Shown in pieces: positions 1 through 8,639 of a DNA stretch of 64,000 nucleotides. The translations under genes and the position numbers were made by a program. The stretch comes from a virus. The notes beneath the pieces are model-generated. The model did not search any database and was not told where the DNA came from. It was given only the letters and a program-made list of their open reading frames with translations. Positions within the stretch are counted from its first letter, which is position 1. The number at the start of each line of letters is the position of its first letter. The DNA is taken from IMG/VR virus record IMGVR_UViG_3300035665_000001, positions 242,334-306,333 of that record; one strand, written 5' to 3'.

Positions 1-1
1 A

Positions 2-523
2 GAACTAAAATTATTACTGATTGTTGATTCCATTGGTATGCTTTCATCTGGAAAAGCACTAGCAAATGCTGAAGCTGGACATCACGCGGCTGATATGGGT
101 ACTAAAGCAAAAGCATTAACCAATATGTTCAACCAAATTGTACAAAAAGTTGGTATTACTGAAACTGTTTGTTTAGTAACTAATCATGGAGCATTAGAAG
201 TTGGAGTTATGTTCCCACAACTCAAACCAAAAGGTGGACAATGTTTAGTAGCAGGTACAAAAGTACAAACTGATAAAGGTTATAAAAATATTGAAGAAAT
301 CCAAGTTGGTGATATGGTGAGAACACACTTGAACCAAATTAAACCTGTTGAAAAATTATTTAGTTTCGATAATCTTGATATTCTTAATTTTGAATTAGAA
401 ACAGGACAAAACATTAAAATGTCGAAGGATCATAAAATGTTAGTTTTGCGAAATGGTGAAAAATTGTGGTTGGAAGCTCAATTTATAACTACTTATGATT
501 CATTGTTAGCACTTGATGTTTAA
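2..523 (+). CDS. uvsX: UvsX/RecA-type recombinase, N-extein part fused to split-intein N half (5' end outside window)
   Basis: The reading frame is open from the window edge, so the true start lies upstream. It opens with a RecA/UvsX Walker B stretch (LLIVDSIG) and continues through the core to a GGQ that aligns with the GGN/GGG of RecA and UvsX. There it switches to an intein N half beginning at the Cys encoded at 242-244: block A (CLVAGTKVQT, then GYKNIEEIQVGD) and block B (MSKDHKMLV). The intein half is 93 residues and ends with no extein, so this polypeptide must be trans-spliced to the product at 1613-2281. The recombinase forms filaments on ssDNA for recombination-dependent replication and repair. 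The split-intein assignment is seen directly; splicing activity is inferred. Confidence 0.9.
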   Translation, partial: ELKLLLIVDSIGMLSSGKALANAEAGHHAADMGTKAKALTNMFNQIVQKVGITETVCLVTNHGALEVGVMFPQLKPKGGQCLVAGTKVQTDKGYKNIEEIQVGDMVRTHLNQIKPVEKLFSFDNLDILNFELETGQNIKMSKDHKMLVLRNGEKLWLEAQFITTYDSLLALDV

Positions 524-537
524 TAATTAAATGGATT

Positions 538-569
538 GGGGTGGATATTGAAATCCACCCCATTTTTTT
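538..569 (+). terminator. Rho-independent terminator after the uvsX N-part gene
   Basis: A 9-bp GC-rich stem (GGGGTGGAT at 538-546 with ATCCACCCC at 553-561), a 6-nt loop and a following run of seven T. It lies 15 bases after the stop of the N-part gene and directly abuts the 3' end of the converging tail-fibre fragment. Confidence 0.8.
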
Positions 570-1064
570 ATTGTACAGCCCCATATCTAGAACCAGTAAC
601 CAACCATGTAATTGAACTGTTTCCACTTATTGATGCACCACCTGAACCACCACCTGAACCCATATCGTTGTATGATGTTTTACCACCGCCACCACCACAG
701 ATTGCACCTGCTTGACCTGTAAATGCTGAACCGCCTGTACCTGCTGTCCTACCATATGAGTTAGAACCATTAGTTCCGTATGTCGCACCTATCCAGTTTT
801 CAGTACCACTTCCCCATGGTGAAGCACCACCAGCACCACCTTGAGTTTGTGTACCACTGTTACCATTACCACCAGCGGCATAACCAAAACTTGTTTCCGT
901 TCCACCTGATGCAGGTGAATTATTCGAATCGGACTGTCTAGCAGTTGTTTCTGCAGCTAAATTAGTAGTTAAAGTTGCATCTGCAGCTTGTCTCGCAGTT
1001 ACCTCATTTGCAATATTGGTAGCAACAACACTACCGATTTTTTTTTAAATATTGAATCGACCAT
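568..1064 (-). pseudogene. Tail-fibre tip fragment, frameshifted
   Basis: On the minus strand a start with a good ribosome site (GGAG 7 bases upstream of ATG at 1064) reads only a few codons before a run of nine A (1038-1046 on the + strand). After a one-base shift there, the frame stays open to a TAA at 568. The downstream part has the ARQAADA / TARQ repeats of phage fibres, then a Gly/Ser/Thr-rich tip (many GGGG and GGSGG runs) ending in ITWLVTGSRYGAVQ, a typical fibre C-terminus. It is too short to be a whole fibre. It could be a decayed gene, an adhesin cassette brought in by recombination, or a real slippage site. It lies between the two halves of the fractured uvsX gene. Confidence 0.6.
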
Positions 1065-1144
1065 TTGTATCTCCTATTTAATAACTATTAAAAATCGGTA
1101 TGATTTTTTGAATGAATCCACTTGTGTGGAATATGTTATATTTA

Positions 1145-1456
1145 TCAAATAGTATCATTTTGCGGAACTAAATTTCGTTCTAAAACACCCCATTTATGTA
1201 ATCTTCTTAGTTCTGCAGAATGATCACGGCAGCAGGTTTTATTAAATCCAGCACCAATTGACACAAATTTTGTTACTTTATTACATTTTGGATGTTGACA
1301 TATATTGCTGTCTGGATGATAAAATAAATAAATTTTTGCATCTGTCGGTGTACCTTCAAAAAGTTTGGAATCCTCACATTCATTTAACCATAACCCAACG
1401 TTATGTTTGAATCCTTTTTCTTTGTTTTTTATAAAATATGTTTCAAAATTATTCAT
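1145..1456 (-). CDS. Remnant of a KYGV-repeat homing endonuclease (N-terminal domain only)
   Basis: A 103-residue product matching the N-terminal part of the endonuclease at 29740-30785. It shares the order IYLFYH-CQHP-C-N-KFVSI-GF--TC-HS-EL-L-KWGV, where the other has IYLFYH-CQHP-C-N-EFVSI-GF-ETC-HS-EL-L-KYGV. The Cys pairs suggest a small zinc finger. The KYGV repeats and the PD-(D/E)XK nuclease domain are missing, so it is probably not a nuclease now. It sits between the intein halves, the usual place for the endonuclease of a fractured gene. Confidence 0.65.
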   Translation of the reverse strand: MNNFETYFIKNKEKGFKHNVGLWLNECEDSKLFEGTPTDAKIYLFYHPDSNICQHPKCNKVTKFVSIGAGFNKTCCRDHSAELRRLHKWGVLERNLVPQNDTI

Positions 1457-1485
1457 TTGTTTTTTTCTCCTGAAAATAATATAGT

Positions 1486-1493
1486 ATTATACA
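1486..1493 (-). promoter_or_regulatory. TGTATAAT promoter element for the endonuclease remnant
   Basis: ATTATACA on the + strand reads TGTATAAT on the minus strand, 30 bases upstream of the start at 1456. It is the same octamer that precedes many genes in this window. No convincing -35 box is visible. Confidence 0.45.
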
Positions 1494-1570
1494 TTAAGTG
1501 ACAATTCATCTTATTATCGAGTGATAGGCAAAAAATAAATTTTTAAGATTTTACTTTTATCTCATTTGAT

Positions 1571-1578
1571 TGTAAAAT
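1571..1578 (+). promoter_or_regulatory. TGTAAAAT promoter element for the intein C-half gene
   Basis: A one-base variant of the recurrent TGTATAAT octamer, 35 bases before the ATG at 1613, which has an excellent AAGGAG ribosome site. It suggests that the two halves of uvsX are transcribed separately. Confidence 0.4.
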
Positions 1579-1612
1579 AATAGTTAATAACCATTCACTA
1601 AAGGAGTATTTT

Positions 1613-2281
1613 ATGAACTCAAATGAGTTTTTAGTCGATTCAAATTATAAACCAGTTAAGATTAAATCTATTACCCCTGTGGCAATAGAAAAAACTTATG
1701 ATTTTCAAGTTGCTGACGATCATAGTTTTTTATTAGAAAATAATATAATTTCAAGTAATTGTATGGAATTTGTACCATCAATTTCTTTGCGTGTAACTAA
1801 AGGTAAGATTAAACCCACTGATTTGGCAGAATTAGAATATTTGTATGATGGTGGAATACCAAAACATTTGGGTGCTTTAGGGATTGTATCGAGAATTGAA
1901 TTGTATAAATCCCGATTTACCCGACCTTTTAGAAAGGTACAATTGATGATTCCATACGATTTTGGATTACCTGAATATGCGGGATTATTTGATTATCTCA
2001 AAGATAATGGTATAATTATTGAAAATGGTAGAAAAGGTTATTATAATTGTACTGAGGTACAATTTGAAAAAGATTTTACTAGAAAAGATTTTATTAAAGG
2101 TGGTTGGGCTGATTTAATTATGGAACATTTATTAGCTGAGGAAACCAAAGGTAGAATTTATGATTTTATTATGAAATCTAGTGATGATGATGCCCGAGAA
2201 AAAGAACAAGGATTAGATTCAATTGATGACTCTTACATTGAAGATGATGATATGGATGAATCGGAATTTAATGTTGAATAA
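1613..2281 (+). CDS. uvsX: Split-intein C half fused to UvsX recombinase C-extein
   Basis: Residues 1-49 are an intein C half with block F (TYDFQVADDHSFLLE) and block G (NNIISSN), followed at residue 50 by the Cys+1 nucleophile (codon 1760-1762). The penultimate residue is Ser rather than the usual His. The remainder is the recombinase C-part: MEFVPSISLRV aligns with the RecA stretch after its GGN, followed by KSRFTRPFRKV and YAGLFDYL as in T4-type UvsX, and a long acidic tail (SDDDAREKE to the end) typical of UvsX. Joined to the product of 2-523 it rebuilds a contiguous recombinase. Start chosen by AAGGAG six bases upstream. Confidence 0.9.
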   Translation: MNSNEFLVDSNYKPVKIKSITPVAIEKTYDFQVADDHSFLLENNIISSNCMEFVPSISLRVTKGKIKPTDLAELEYLYDGGIPKHLGALGIVSRIELYKSRFTRPFRKVQLMIPYDFGLPEYAGLFDYLKDNGIIIENGRKGYYNCTEVQFEKDFTRKDFIKGGWADLIMEHLLAEETKGRIYDFIMKSSDDDAREKEQGLDSIDDSYIEDDDMDESEFNVE

Positions 2282-2299
2282 CCATAGTGAGAAAAAAAT

Positions 2300-2746
2300 A
2301 TGTTTAGAGTAGTTTCAATTAATGGTACTATGAATGATATTTTTAATGAAGGGAGTTTTCTCGTTGAAGAAGCTTTCTTCTTCACTATTAAATCAACTTC
2401 ATATTACAATGTTTATAATAAAAGAGAAGAACTTATTGGTGTGATTCCTGATGGATACAACTTATTCTTTAAAGTTGAGGAACATGATAATTTTGAAGAA
2501 ATTGATATGTTTAATGTGCTCAGATTATTTGAAATGGGTGAAGAATTTCAAATTGTTGGAACTATTAGTAATAGTCAACAGGTTAAATTGATTTCAAGTA
2601 ATATTATTAAAGAATTTAGATTGGTCGATGATGATGTTATTAATATTCCATTTACTAATAAGGCATTTGATTCTGAGGGAATCATCGTATTCAAAAATAT
2701 GGTATCATTGGCTGAATCTATTAAATTAGAAAATGATTCACATTGA
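2300..2746 (+). CDS. Hypothetical protein, 148 aa
   Basis: An acidic soluble protein with alternating strand-like segments and no motif I recognise. It follows the uvsX C-part by 18 bases and is probably cotranscribed with it. The GAGAAAAAAAT leader gives a weak ribosome site. Confidence 0.6.
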   Translation: MFRVVSINGTMNDIFNEGSFLVEEAFFFTIKSTSYYNVYNKREELIGVIPDGYNLFFKVEEHDNFEEIDMFNVLRLFEMGEEFQIVGTISNSQQVKLISSNIIKEFRLVDDDVINIPFTNKAFDSEGIIVFKNMVSLAESIKLENDSH

Positions 2747-2784
2747 TTGTGTTATTAAAAAATTATATTGGTTGGTGATAAATA

Positions 2785-3372
2785 ATGGATATTTTTGAAA
2801 TAGCTCAGAAAGGTATGGAAATCCAAGAAGTTGAAAGGGTTGAAAAACTTAAAGAAGCGGCTGAAATAGAAAAAACTAAAGCGTACAAATTAGAAATTTT
2901 TGATGTTATTAGAGCTGCCGAAAATAAAGATTATGATTGGTTTAATCGTTTGGGTGAGAACCAAAAACATTTTCAACCGTTTATGTTAAATTTATGGTTG
3001 GGTATGTTGTGGAATGTAAAAAATACACAAAAAAAATTCAATAATAATGATATGATTTATGCTGAGTTGATTAAAAGTATAAATCATAATTTAAACAGAC
3101 ACGTATACAACACTCCAAAAGAATTATTTTGGTTATTAGCTTGTATAATTCAAGAGTATGACGCACCATTCGATGTAGATTATAAAAAATCATTAAAAAA
3201 AATATCAGGCGAAAAATATAATAAAAAGGTTATTGATTATATGTCTAAAGAATTATTATCTTCAAAAGAGAAAATTCTTGATATGATTGATATGGGTTTA
3301 ATAACCAATGAGGATATGATTGAAATTGAAAAAGATTTGGAAACTCTTGAAGATCAACGAAAAAAGAAGTAA
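2785..3372 (+). CDS. Possible clamp-loader small subunit (T4 gp62-like)
   Basis: A 195-residue, Lys/Glu-rich helical protein close to the length of T4 gp62 (187 aa). The segment FDVIRAAENKDYDWF followed by FQPFMLNLWLGM resembles the gp62 pattern of a short N-terminal helix, an Asn/Lys/Asp-rich linker and a hydrophobic segment with the conserved Phe-Met-(V/L)-Asn. gp62 partners gp44 in loading the gp45 clamp. The position between uvsX and the polymerase fits a replication cluster. The match is from memory of the family pattern and is tentative. Confidence 0.45.
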   Translation: MDIFEIAQKGMEIQEVERVEKLKEAAEIEKTKAYKLEIFDVIRAAENKDYDWFNRLGENQKHFQPFMLNLWLGMLWNVKNTQKKFNNNDMIYAELIKSINHNLNRHVYNTPKELFWLLACIIQEYDAPFDVDYKKSLKKISGEKYNKKVIDYMSKELLSSKEKILDMIDMGLITNEDMIEIEKDLETLEDQRKKK

Positions 3373-3408
3373 CACTTTTAATTTAAAAATCTAAAAAAGG
3401 AACATGTC

Positions 3409-3618
3409 ATGAAACTAAAATTTCGCAATCCATTGTTAAATAAAAACAAAAAACCATGTAAATTTACATGTCATAATCAATCAATCAGATCTAAAGGAGT
3501 AGTTATTACTTATTCAACGGAAGAAAGTTATGAACTTAGGAGTTGTACCTCCTGTGGTAGAAAATATACTGCTGTATTAACCCCTGTTGGCTTGATTGAA
3601 ACACAAAACAAATTTTAG
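3409..3618 (+). CDS. Small zinc-ribbon protein
   Basis: A 69-residue basic protein with two Cys sites, C-x3-H near residues 17-21 (CKFTCHN) and C-x2-C (CTSCGRKYTA) near residue 48. The second is a typical treble-clef or ribbon knuckle. Likely a small nucleic-acid-binding or regulatory protein; function unknown. Confidence 0.6.
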   Translation: MKLKFRNPLLNKNKKPCKFTCHNQSIRSKGVVITYSTEESYELRSCTSCGRKYTAVLTPVGLIETQNKF

Positions 3619-3626
3619 GATTTCTT

Positions 3627-4004
3627 ATGTTGAGTTTAATAGAAGAGTTTAAACAAGATGCAACAATTTTCATCTTGGTAAAAAATACAAAGGATTTTTT
3701 ATATGGTGAATACCACGTTGTAGATGTCAAATATCGAAGTATGAATAATCAGTATGCTAAATTAGCATTGAAAGTTGCACCTAAAAAACAAAGGTATTTT
3801 AAACCTACCTTTGAATTTGATGGGTTTCATATTGAATTTAAAAATCATTCAAATCAGGAATATTTAGTTTTTGAAACTTATGATGATTTAGTTCGAGAAT
3901 TTTGTAATATCTTAGATAAAAATGGTGATTATGATTCAAAGTTATTTAAAAAGTTTAAAAAACTGTATCCTCAATTTTTTAAATTTAAACATTATGATCT
4001 GTAA
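3627..4004 (+). CDS. Hypothetical protein, 125 aa
   Basis: Begins 8 bases after the preceding stop with AGGA upstream of the ATG. A basic, Phe/Lys-rich soluble protein with no recognised motif. It precedes RNase HI in the same run of genes. Confidence 0.6.
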   Translation: MLSLIEEFKQDATIFILVKNTKDFLYGEYHVVDVKYRSMNNQYAKLALKVAPKKQRYFKPTFEFDGFHIEFKNHSNQEYLVFETYDDLVREFCNILDKNGDYDSKLFKKFKKLYPQFFKFKHYDL

Positions 4005-4025
4005 AAACTGATAGGATAAGTTAAA

Positions 4026-4463
4026 ATGTCAATTACAATTTACACTGATGGCAGTTGTCGTGGAAACCCTGGACCAGGTGGTTGGGCTACATTGATAAAA
4101 AAAAGTAACGGTGGTGAAGAAAAAGTTTTACATGGTAGCAATGAAAAAACTACCAATAATGTGATGGAATTAACTGCCATCATTGAGGCTTTGCGAGAAA
4201 TTCAATTATCTACCGATACAACTTTACCCATAAAAATATATTCTGATAGCACTTATTGTGTTAAAGGGATTTCTGAATGGCTTCCAGGTTGGATAAAAAC
4301 CAATTTCAAAGGTAAAAAAAATGTGGATCTTTGGAAAGATTACATTTCCTGTTCAAAAGGCTTAAACATTACCGTTGAATGGGTTAAGGCACATAATGGT
4401 CATGAAGAAAATGAATTCGTTGATAGGTTAGCGTTTGAAGAAGCTAGTAGGTATTTTACATGA
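4026..4463 (+). CDS. rnhA: Ribonuclease HI
   Basis: Hydrolyses RNA in RNA-DNA hybrids, here probably removing replication primers. It is 145 residues, the normal single-domain length. It opens with the type 1 signature IYTDGSCRGNPGPGGWA, and the four acidic active-site residues are present at about Asp8, Glu48 (NNVMEL), Asp74 (IYSDSTY) and Asp133 (NEFVDRLA), with the loop His123 (VKAHNGH). This is the bacterial-type enzyme rather than the T4 Rnh/FEN type. It ends in an ATGA overlap with the next gene. Confidence 0.95.
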   Translation: MSITIYTDGSCRGNPGPGGWATLIKKSNGGEEKVLHGSNEKTTNNVMELTAIIEALREIQLSTDTTLPIKIYSDSTYCVKGISEWLPGWIKTNFKGKKNVDLWKDYISCSKGLNITVEWVKAHNGHEENEFVDRLAFEEASRYFT

Positions 4464-4627
4464 TCATCCGATATGGATTAGTAAAAATTGATTATAATTG
4501 GATTAATACTCGAGCATATTATATTTACTTAGAAACTAACGAAGATGATGATTTTAAAAATTGGTTACAGGCTCAGGAAGAATATTTCATTTTTGTTAAT
4601 ATGGATGAAGGAAGAATAAATGGCTAA
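4460..4627 (+). CDS. Small protein, 55 aa
   Basis: Starts in the ATGA overlap with the rnhA stop and its own TAA overlaps the first codons of the polymerase gene (ATG at 4620). This double overlap argues for translational coupling and a real gene. The product is rich in Tyr, Asp and Asn, with no recognised motif. Confidence 0.55.
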   Translation: MIIRYGLVKIDYNWINTRAYYIYLETNEDDDFKNWLQAQEEYFIFVNMDEGRING

Positions 4628-6359
4628 CTATATTGATTTTGCTTATTTAGGTAAAACCGCAGACCCAACAGGCATTAGAGTGTGGGAACAAAATTATGAA
4701 ACAGGTAAAATTGATGAGAAAGATTATGACATAAAAGATTATTTGTATTTTTACATTGATGCTACTGACGAGAACAAAATTGAAAAAAATTTAATTTCTC
4801 AAAGGGGAACAAAAGTTAAAAAAGTGGTTGCAGATAACTTTAAAGTTCTTAGAAATGGTGAATCTGCGAAAATGTTTCATAGTTTAAATCTTAATACTTA
4901 TGAGTCTGATATTGAACCCTTACATAAGGTAATGTTGGATAATTATGGAAAAGATCATCAAAAAGCCACTAATTGGAATTTAGCTTTATATGATATTGAA
5001 ACGGATGTTCGTATGGAGGATTCTTTTATGGGTATGCGAGCAAATGCAGATCGAGAGATAAACGCTATTTCTGTGTGGTATTCGAAACCAAATAAATTTT
5101 ATAATTTTACCGTTGTACCACCTATGCTGCGAGATGAATGGGATTTTGATACTATTGAAACTCGTGGTAATTTTGAGATTATCTATTTTGATAATGAAGA
5201 AGAAATGCTGGAAACATTTTTCACAGTTACAAAAAAACATGAAACTATGGCATTAGGTGCGTGGAATGGGGATTTTTTCGATACCAAGTATATTTTTGAT
5301 AGATGCAAAAATATTTGGAAAGAAAAAGGTGCTGCAGAACGAATGGGGCGGTTTACAAAAGTTAAAAAAACTAAAATCATGTTGGGTGAAAAAGAAGAAA
5401 TTTTGGTTAGACCAATTGGTATGATTTGGTACGATTGTATGGAGGCTTATAAGAAAAATGGTCCAGAATTAGAATCGTTTGCTCTAAATGCTGTAGTTGA
5501 ACATGAAAATTTGGGAAGTAAGTTAGATTTTGAAGGGTCGTTTGAAACTTTATATCACGGAAGTAGAAAAGATAGAGATAGATTTTTAGAATTAACACCA
5601 AAGAAAAAAAGAAAAAATTTGATTAAAAAATCTAATGAGATTGGAAACTCGGTTATTTCTGATTTGGGGTTATATAGCGAATGTAAAGATATGTTGAAGA
5701 TGGATACAAGCATCGAAGAATATGAATTGGAAACTCGAATTCAAATAAGTATTACTGATAGATTGGAAGAGCTTCTCAAAATGAATGAAACCAAAGAAGA
5801 TTTAGGTGATATGTTTGAGGATTTTGAACGATTTGTAGTGTATAAAAAGTTAACAGATACTTATAGACTTTTTGTTGATTATTCTAATCAGGATAGTCAA
5901 CTTTTACATGATTTAGAAATGAAGTTGGAAAAATTTAAAACTCTTATGATGTTGGCACAGTATAATGTATCATCGTTTTATGATGTATTTTCTACACTCA
6001 AACAGGTTGAACAGGGTATTACTAATTTTGCTCATTTATATAATAATAAAGTTGTTATTGATCGAGAGTATGATAAGAAAAAACAGATTTATAATAAATT
6101 TGTTGATAAAGATTTGTTACAAATCAGAATCGACAATGATACTCGTATACAACCAAATGATAATCGGAAGATAAGAGAAATAAAAACTCTTTTGGAGCAA
6201 AAAAAAATACCTGGAGCCAACGTGCTTCAACCATACGTAGGATTGATTTCTTACAATGAGGCGGAAACACCACAGTTAGCAAGAGAATTCAAATCATTAA
6301 AAAATGAATTGCGAGAAATAGATGAACAGTTAAAACAATTTGAAATGGATGAAAATTAG
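4620..6359 (+). CDS. Family B DNA polymerase, fragment 1: N-terminal and 3'-5' exonuclease domains
   Basis: A T4 gp43-type polymerase cut off before the palm. Exo I is ALYDIETDV (Asp/Glu near residues 124 and 126), Exo II is GAWNGDFFD (about 214-222), and the region around 280-300 corresponds to Exo III. The frame continues through the T4 segment SSFYDVFSTLKQVEQGITN and the IPGANVLQPYVG that normally leads into motif A. It then ends in a charged helix (about the last 30 residues, Lys/Glu/Leu heptad-like) absent from intact homologues. Motif A is found on fragment 2 at 14790-15497, more than 8 kb away. An endonuclease gene overlaps its last four bases on the other strand. Confidence 0.85.
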   Translation: MANYIDFAYLGKTADPTGIRVWEQNYETGKIDEKDYDIKDYLYFYIDATDENKIEKNLISQRGTKVKKVVADNFKVLRNGESAKMFHSLNLNTYESDIEPLHKVMLDNYGKDHQKATNWNLALYDIETDVRMEDSFMGMRANADREINAISVWYSKPNKFYNFTVVPPMLRDEWDFDTIETRGNFEIIYFDNEEEMLETFFTVTKKHETMALGAWNGDFFDTKYIFDRCKNIWKEKGAAERMGRFTKVKKTKIMLGEKEEILVRPIGMIWYDCMEAYKKNGPELESFALNAVVEHENLGSKLDFEGSFETLYHGSRKDRDRFLELTPKKKRKNLIKKSNEIGNSVISDLGLYSECKDMLKMDTSIEEYELETRIQISITDRLEELLKMNETKEDLGDMFEDFERFVVYKKLTDTYRLFVDYSNQDSQLLHDLEMKLEKFKTLMMLAQYNVSSFYDVFSTLKQVEQGITNFAHLYNNKVVIDREYDKKKQIYNKFVDKDLLQIRIDNDTRIQPNDNRKIREIKTLLEQKKIPGANVLQPYVGLISYNEAETPQLAREFKSLKNELREIDEQLKQFEMDEN

Positions 6360-7591
6360 ATTCTCTCTTTAATTAGATTCACACATTTTTCTACCATCTG
6401 TTCTATATTTTCTTTTGTTTCATAATCCCAAATTTCGATTACAGTGAACCCTTTTTTTTCAGCAGATGCTAATTTTAATCTGTCCAATTCAAATTTTTCA
6501 TCTGCTGATTTTCCTGTCCAAGGACATCTCCATCGTTCCCATTGCTCAGTTGTTAATTTTTCTTTTGATGGGTGTACATGACTTCCATTATATTCAAAAA
6601 TTAATTTTAGTGGTAAAATAGTATAATCGAATGAATGCAGTTTTGTACCTTCTTCAATTTTGTATTCACAAGAGTTTTCAACGCCGTAAAAAATATCAGA
6701 AAAATCAATACCGTGTGCAAGTGAAAAATCAGTTAAATGTTTAAAAAATGCCAATGATTCTTTGGAAGCAATATAACCTGCATTGCTGTTTTTGTATTTT
6801 TTCCATCTGGTCAACCCTTCTTCATATCCATGAACTCTGATGAAATTCTCTTTAGTATTTGCAGATCGTTTACAAAATAGGTTGTATTTCTTTTCACCTA
6901 ATTCTGTACCATACCGGGAAATGAAATTCTCCTTACTTAATTTAGATTTTTCTTTAAATTCTACCCATTTTTGTTTTCCCAATTCTTCTCCATGCCGAAG
7001 TTTAAAATTTTCTTCGGATAGCATGCACTTTTTTTTCCATGATTTGTATTTCTTTTCACCCAATTCAACACCATGACGTTTTTGCATTTTTTCTAAAGTT
7101 TGTCCACCTCTTGTAGAAATTGCCTTGGTAAACAATTTCAACCCTTCATCATTTCCATATTTCTTAGTGAATTTTTCTAAGGTAAGCACTTTTTTTGAAT
7201 TCATTTCAGTGTATCTTCTAGATCCTTCTTCCAATCCATATTTTTCTACTTGTCCCTCTAACGTGTTACCAATACCTTTTTTTCTGTTATTATCAAGATA
7301 TTTTTTTAAACCTATCTCGTCACCATACTTTAACCTAAAATAATGTTCAGTGTTAGATTTAGTCTTTAGAAATTTTTTAAATCGGACTACTAAATTTTCT
7401 TCTAGGGTAGTGGTAGATATTAGCATACAATGAAACGAATATCTTTGTTCTTGTGTTAAATTTCCTCCCAATACTAAGTTGACGTCTTTTAATCTTTCAA
7501 TCCCAATGTTTTCAAAAGTAATCCCATTCTCCTTAAAAAACTTATTGGTGAACGCTCTTTTCGTTTTTAAATTTAATTCTGAATATTTCAT
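6356..7591 (-). CDS. Homing endonuclease, Vsr/I-Bth0305I-like, with seven or more KYG-E-G repeats
   Basis: 411 residues. Residues about 80-270 are tandem copies of a roughly 23-residue repeat of pattern (K/R)(Y/H)G-E-G--K(Y/W), a DNA-binding module of mobile endonucleases. The C-terminal domain has LIFEYNGSHVHP and a later EIWDYE, the arrangement of acidic and His residues expected of the very-short-patch-repair-like homing endonuclease family. It abuts polymerase fragment 1 tail to tail with a 4-base overlap, so it is the likely agent that separated the polymerase fragments. Confidence 0.8.
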   Translation of the reverse strand: MKYSELNLKTKRAFTNKFFKENGITFENIGIERLKDVNLVLGGNLTQEQRYSFHCMLISTTTLEENLVVRFKKFLKTKSNTEHYFRLKYGDEIGLKKYLDNNRKKGIGNTLEGQVEKYGLEEGSRRYTEMNSKKVLTLEKFTKKYGNDEGLKLFTKAISTRGGQTLEKMQKRHGVELGEKKYKSWKKKCMLSEENFKLRHGEELGKQKWVEFKEKSKLSKENFISRYGTELGEKKYNLFCKRSANTKENFIRVHGYEEGLTRWKKYKNSNAGYIASKESLAFFKHLTDFSLAHGIDFSDIFYGVENSCEYKIEEGTKLHSFDYTILPLKLIFEYNGSHVHPSKEKLTTEQWERWRCPWTGKSADEKFELDRLKLASAEKKGFTVIEIWDYETKENIEQMVEKCVNLIKERI

Positions 7592-7607
7592 GTTAACCGA
7601 TTATTAT

Positions 7608-7615
7608 TGTATAAT
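7608..7615 (+). promoter_or_regulatory. TGTATAAT promoter element, rightward
   Basis: The octamer lies 46 bases before the start at 7662. Its mirror copy on the other strand is at 7627-7634, so the gap between the divergent genes holds two facing elements only 11 bases apart. Confidence 0.5.
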
Positions 7616-7626
7616 TTAAATATATT

Positions 7627-7634
7627 ATTATACA
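7627..7634 (-). promoter_or_regulatory. TGTATAAT promoter element, leftward, for the endonuclease
   Basis: ATTATACA on the + strand, 36 bases upstream of the endonuclease start. It overlaps the region that the rightward element would transcribe, so the two promoters probably interfere. Confidence 0.5.
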
Positions 7635-7661
7635 AATTTATGTATTTGAAGGTGTTTTCTT

Positions 7662-8639
7662 ATGAAAATGAAAAAAAGTGTTGATATAATTATAGCAGAA
7701 ATGTTTGATAATTACGATATTAACGCAGATGATGATGCAAAAGATGATTTTTGGCATGAATTAACCGATGAAGAACAATATATGGTTAATAGTCGAGTAC
7801 AATTAGAAAATGGGAATCCCAAATATGACTATCTTTCATGTTCAGAACCAGGTAGATTCGATAATAATGAAGTTGTTACCGATTATGAAACTTTATATGA
7901 GGTTGACTATAAATGGTGGGAATTTCAGAAAAAATGTAGATGGGATGGCATTGAGGAAATGAAAGGTCATATGAATGCAAATGATACTGAATATTATTCC
8001 CCACAAAAAGTTTCGGAAGTTATTAACGCATTTAACGATGATTATGATGGAGGTTATACTATTTACCTTACTGGCGATTGGTATCGGTTGATTGAAAATG
8101 GTAAACTTTTATATTCACAATTTATTTCCGCCAGATGGTATTTGTATTATGAACTTGAAAATTTATTGGATACTTTGGGTGATGAAAATATTCCTTATTC
8201 TTACAAAGATAGTGATGATAAATTGATGTTTATCAATGAACCCGATGCTGCTAAGAAATATGATGCCCAAGGAAGGGAATATGAGTTGGAAAGTTTTAAT
8301 TGCGAAATTATGAAATATCAACATGATGAAATGATTGATAAAATTGATGTGGTTGTTGATAAGTATAAGTGTAAATTTAGTGGAAAAGTATTTAGAACTC
8401 AACGTGATGAGACTATTGTCAATGATTGTGATGATTTTGTTGATTTTATTTTTTATGATGAACAGTCGTTAAAAAATGTTTCTCCAAAGAATTTTTTAAA
8501 AACATTTAAACAAAATCAGGAAGAATTTTCCGAATTTGCATTGTTATTTTCTGAATTGGTGAAAATAGTTACTGATGATTTTTATAGAATATATGATGCA
8601 AATAAACTTAAATACAGTGACACCATTAGTTATTCTTAA
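7662..8639 (+). CDS. Hypothetical acidic protein, 325 aa
   Basis: Very rich in Asp, Glu, Tyr and Trp, with no membrane segment and no family motif I recognise. Start chosen by AAGGTG eight bases upstream. It is followed at 28 bases by the metalloprotease-like gene. Confidence 0.6.
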   Translation: MKMKKSVDIIIAEMFDNYDINADDDAKDDFWHELTDEEQYMVNSRVQLENGNPKYDYLSCSEPGRFDNNEVVTDYETLYEVDYKWWEFQKKCRWDGIEEMKGHMNANDTEYYSPQKVSEVINAFNDDYDGGYTIYLTGDWYRLIENGKLLYSQFISARWYLYYELENLLDTLGDENIPYSYKDSDDKLMFINEPDAAKKYDAQGREYELESFNCEIMKYQHDEMIDKIDVVVDKYKCKFSGKVFRTQRDETIVNDCDDFVDFIFYDEQSLKNVSPKNFLKTFKQNQEEFSEFALLFSELVKIVTDDFYRIYDANKLKYSDTISYS

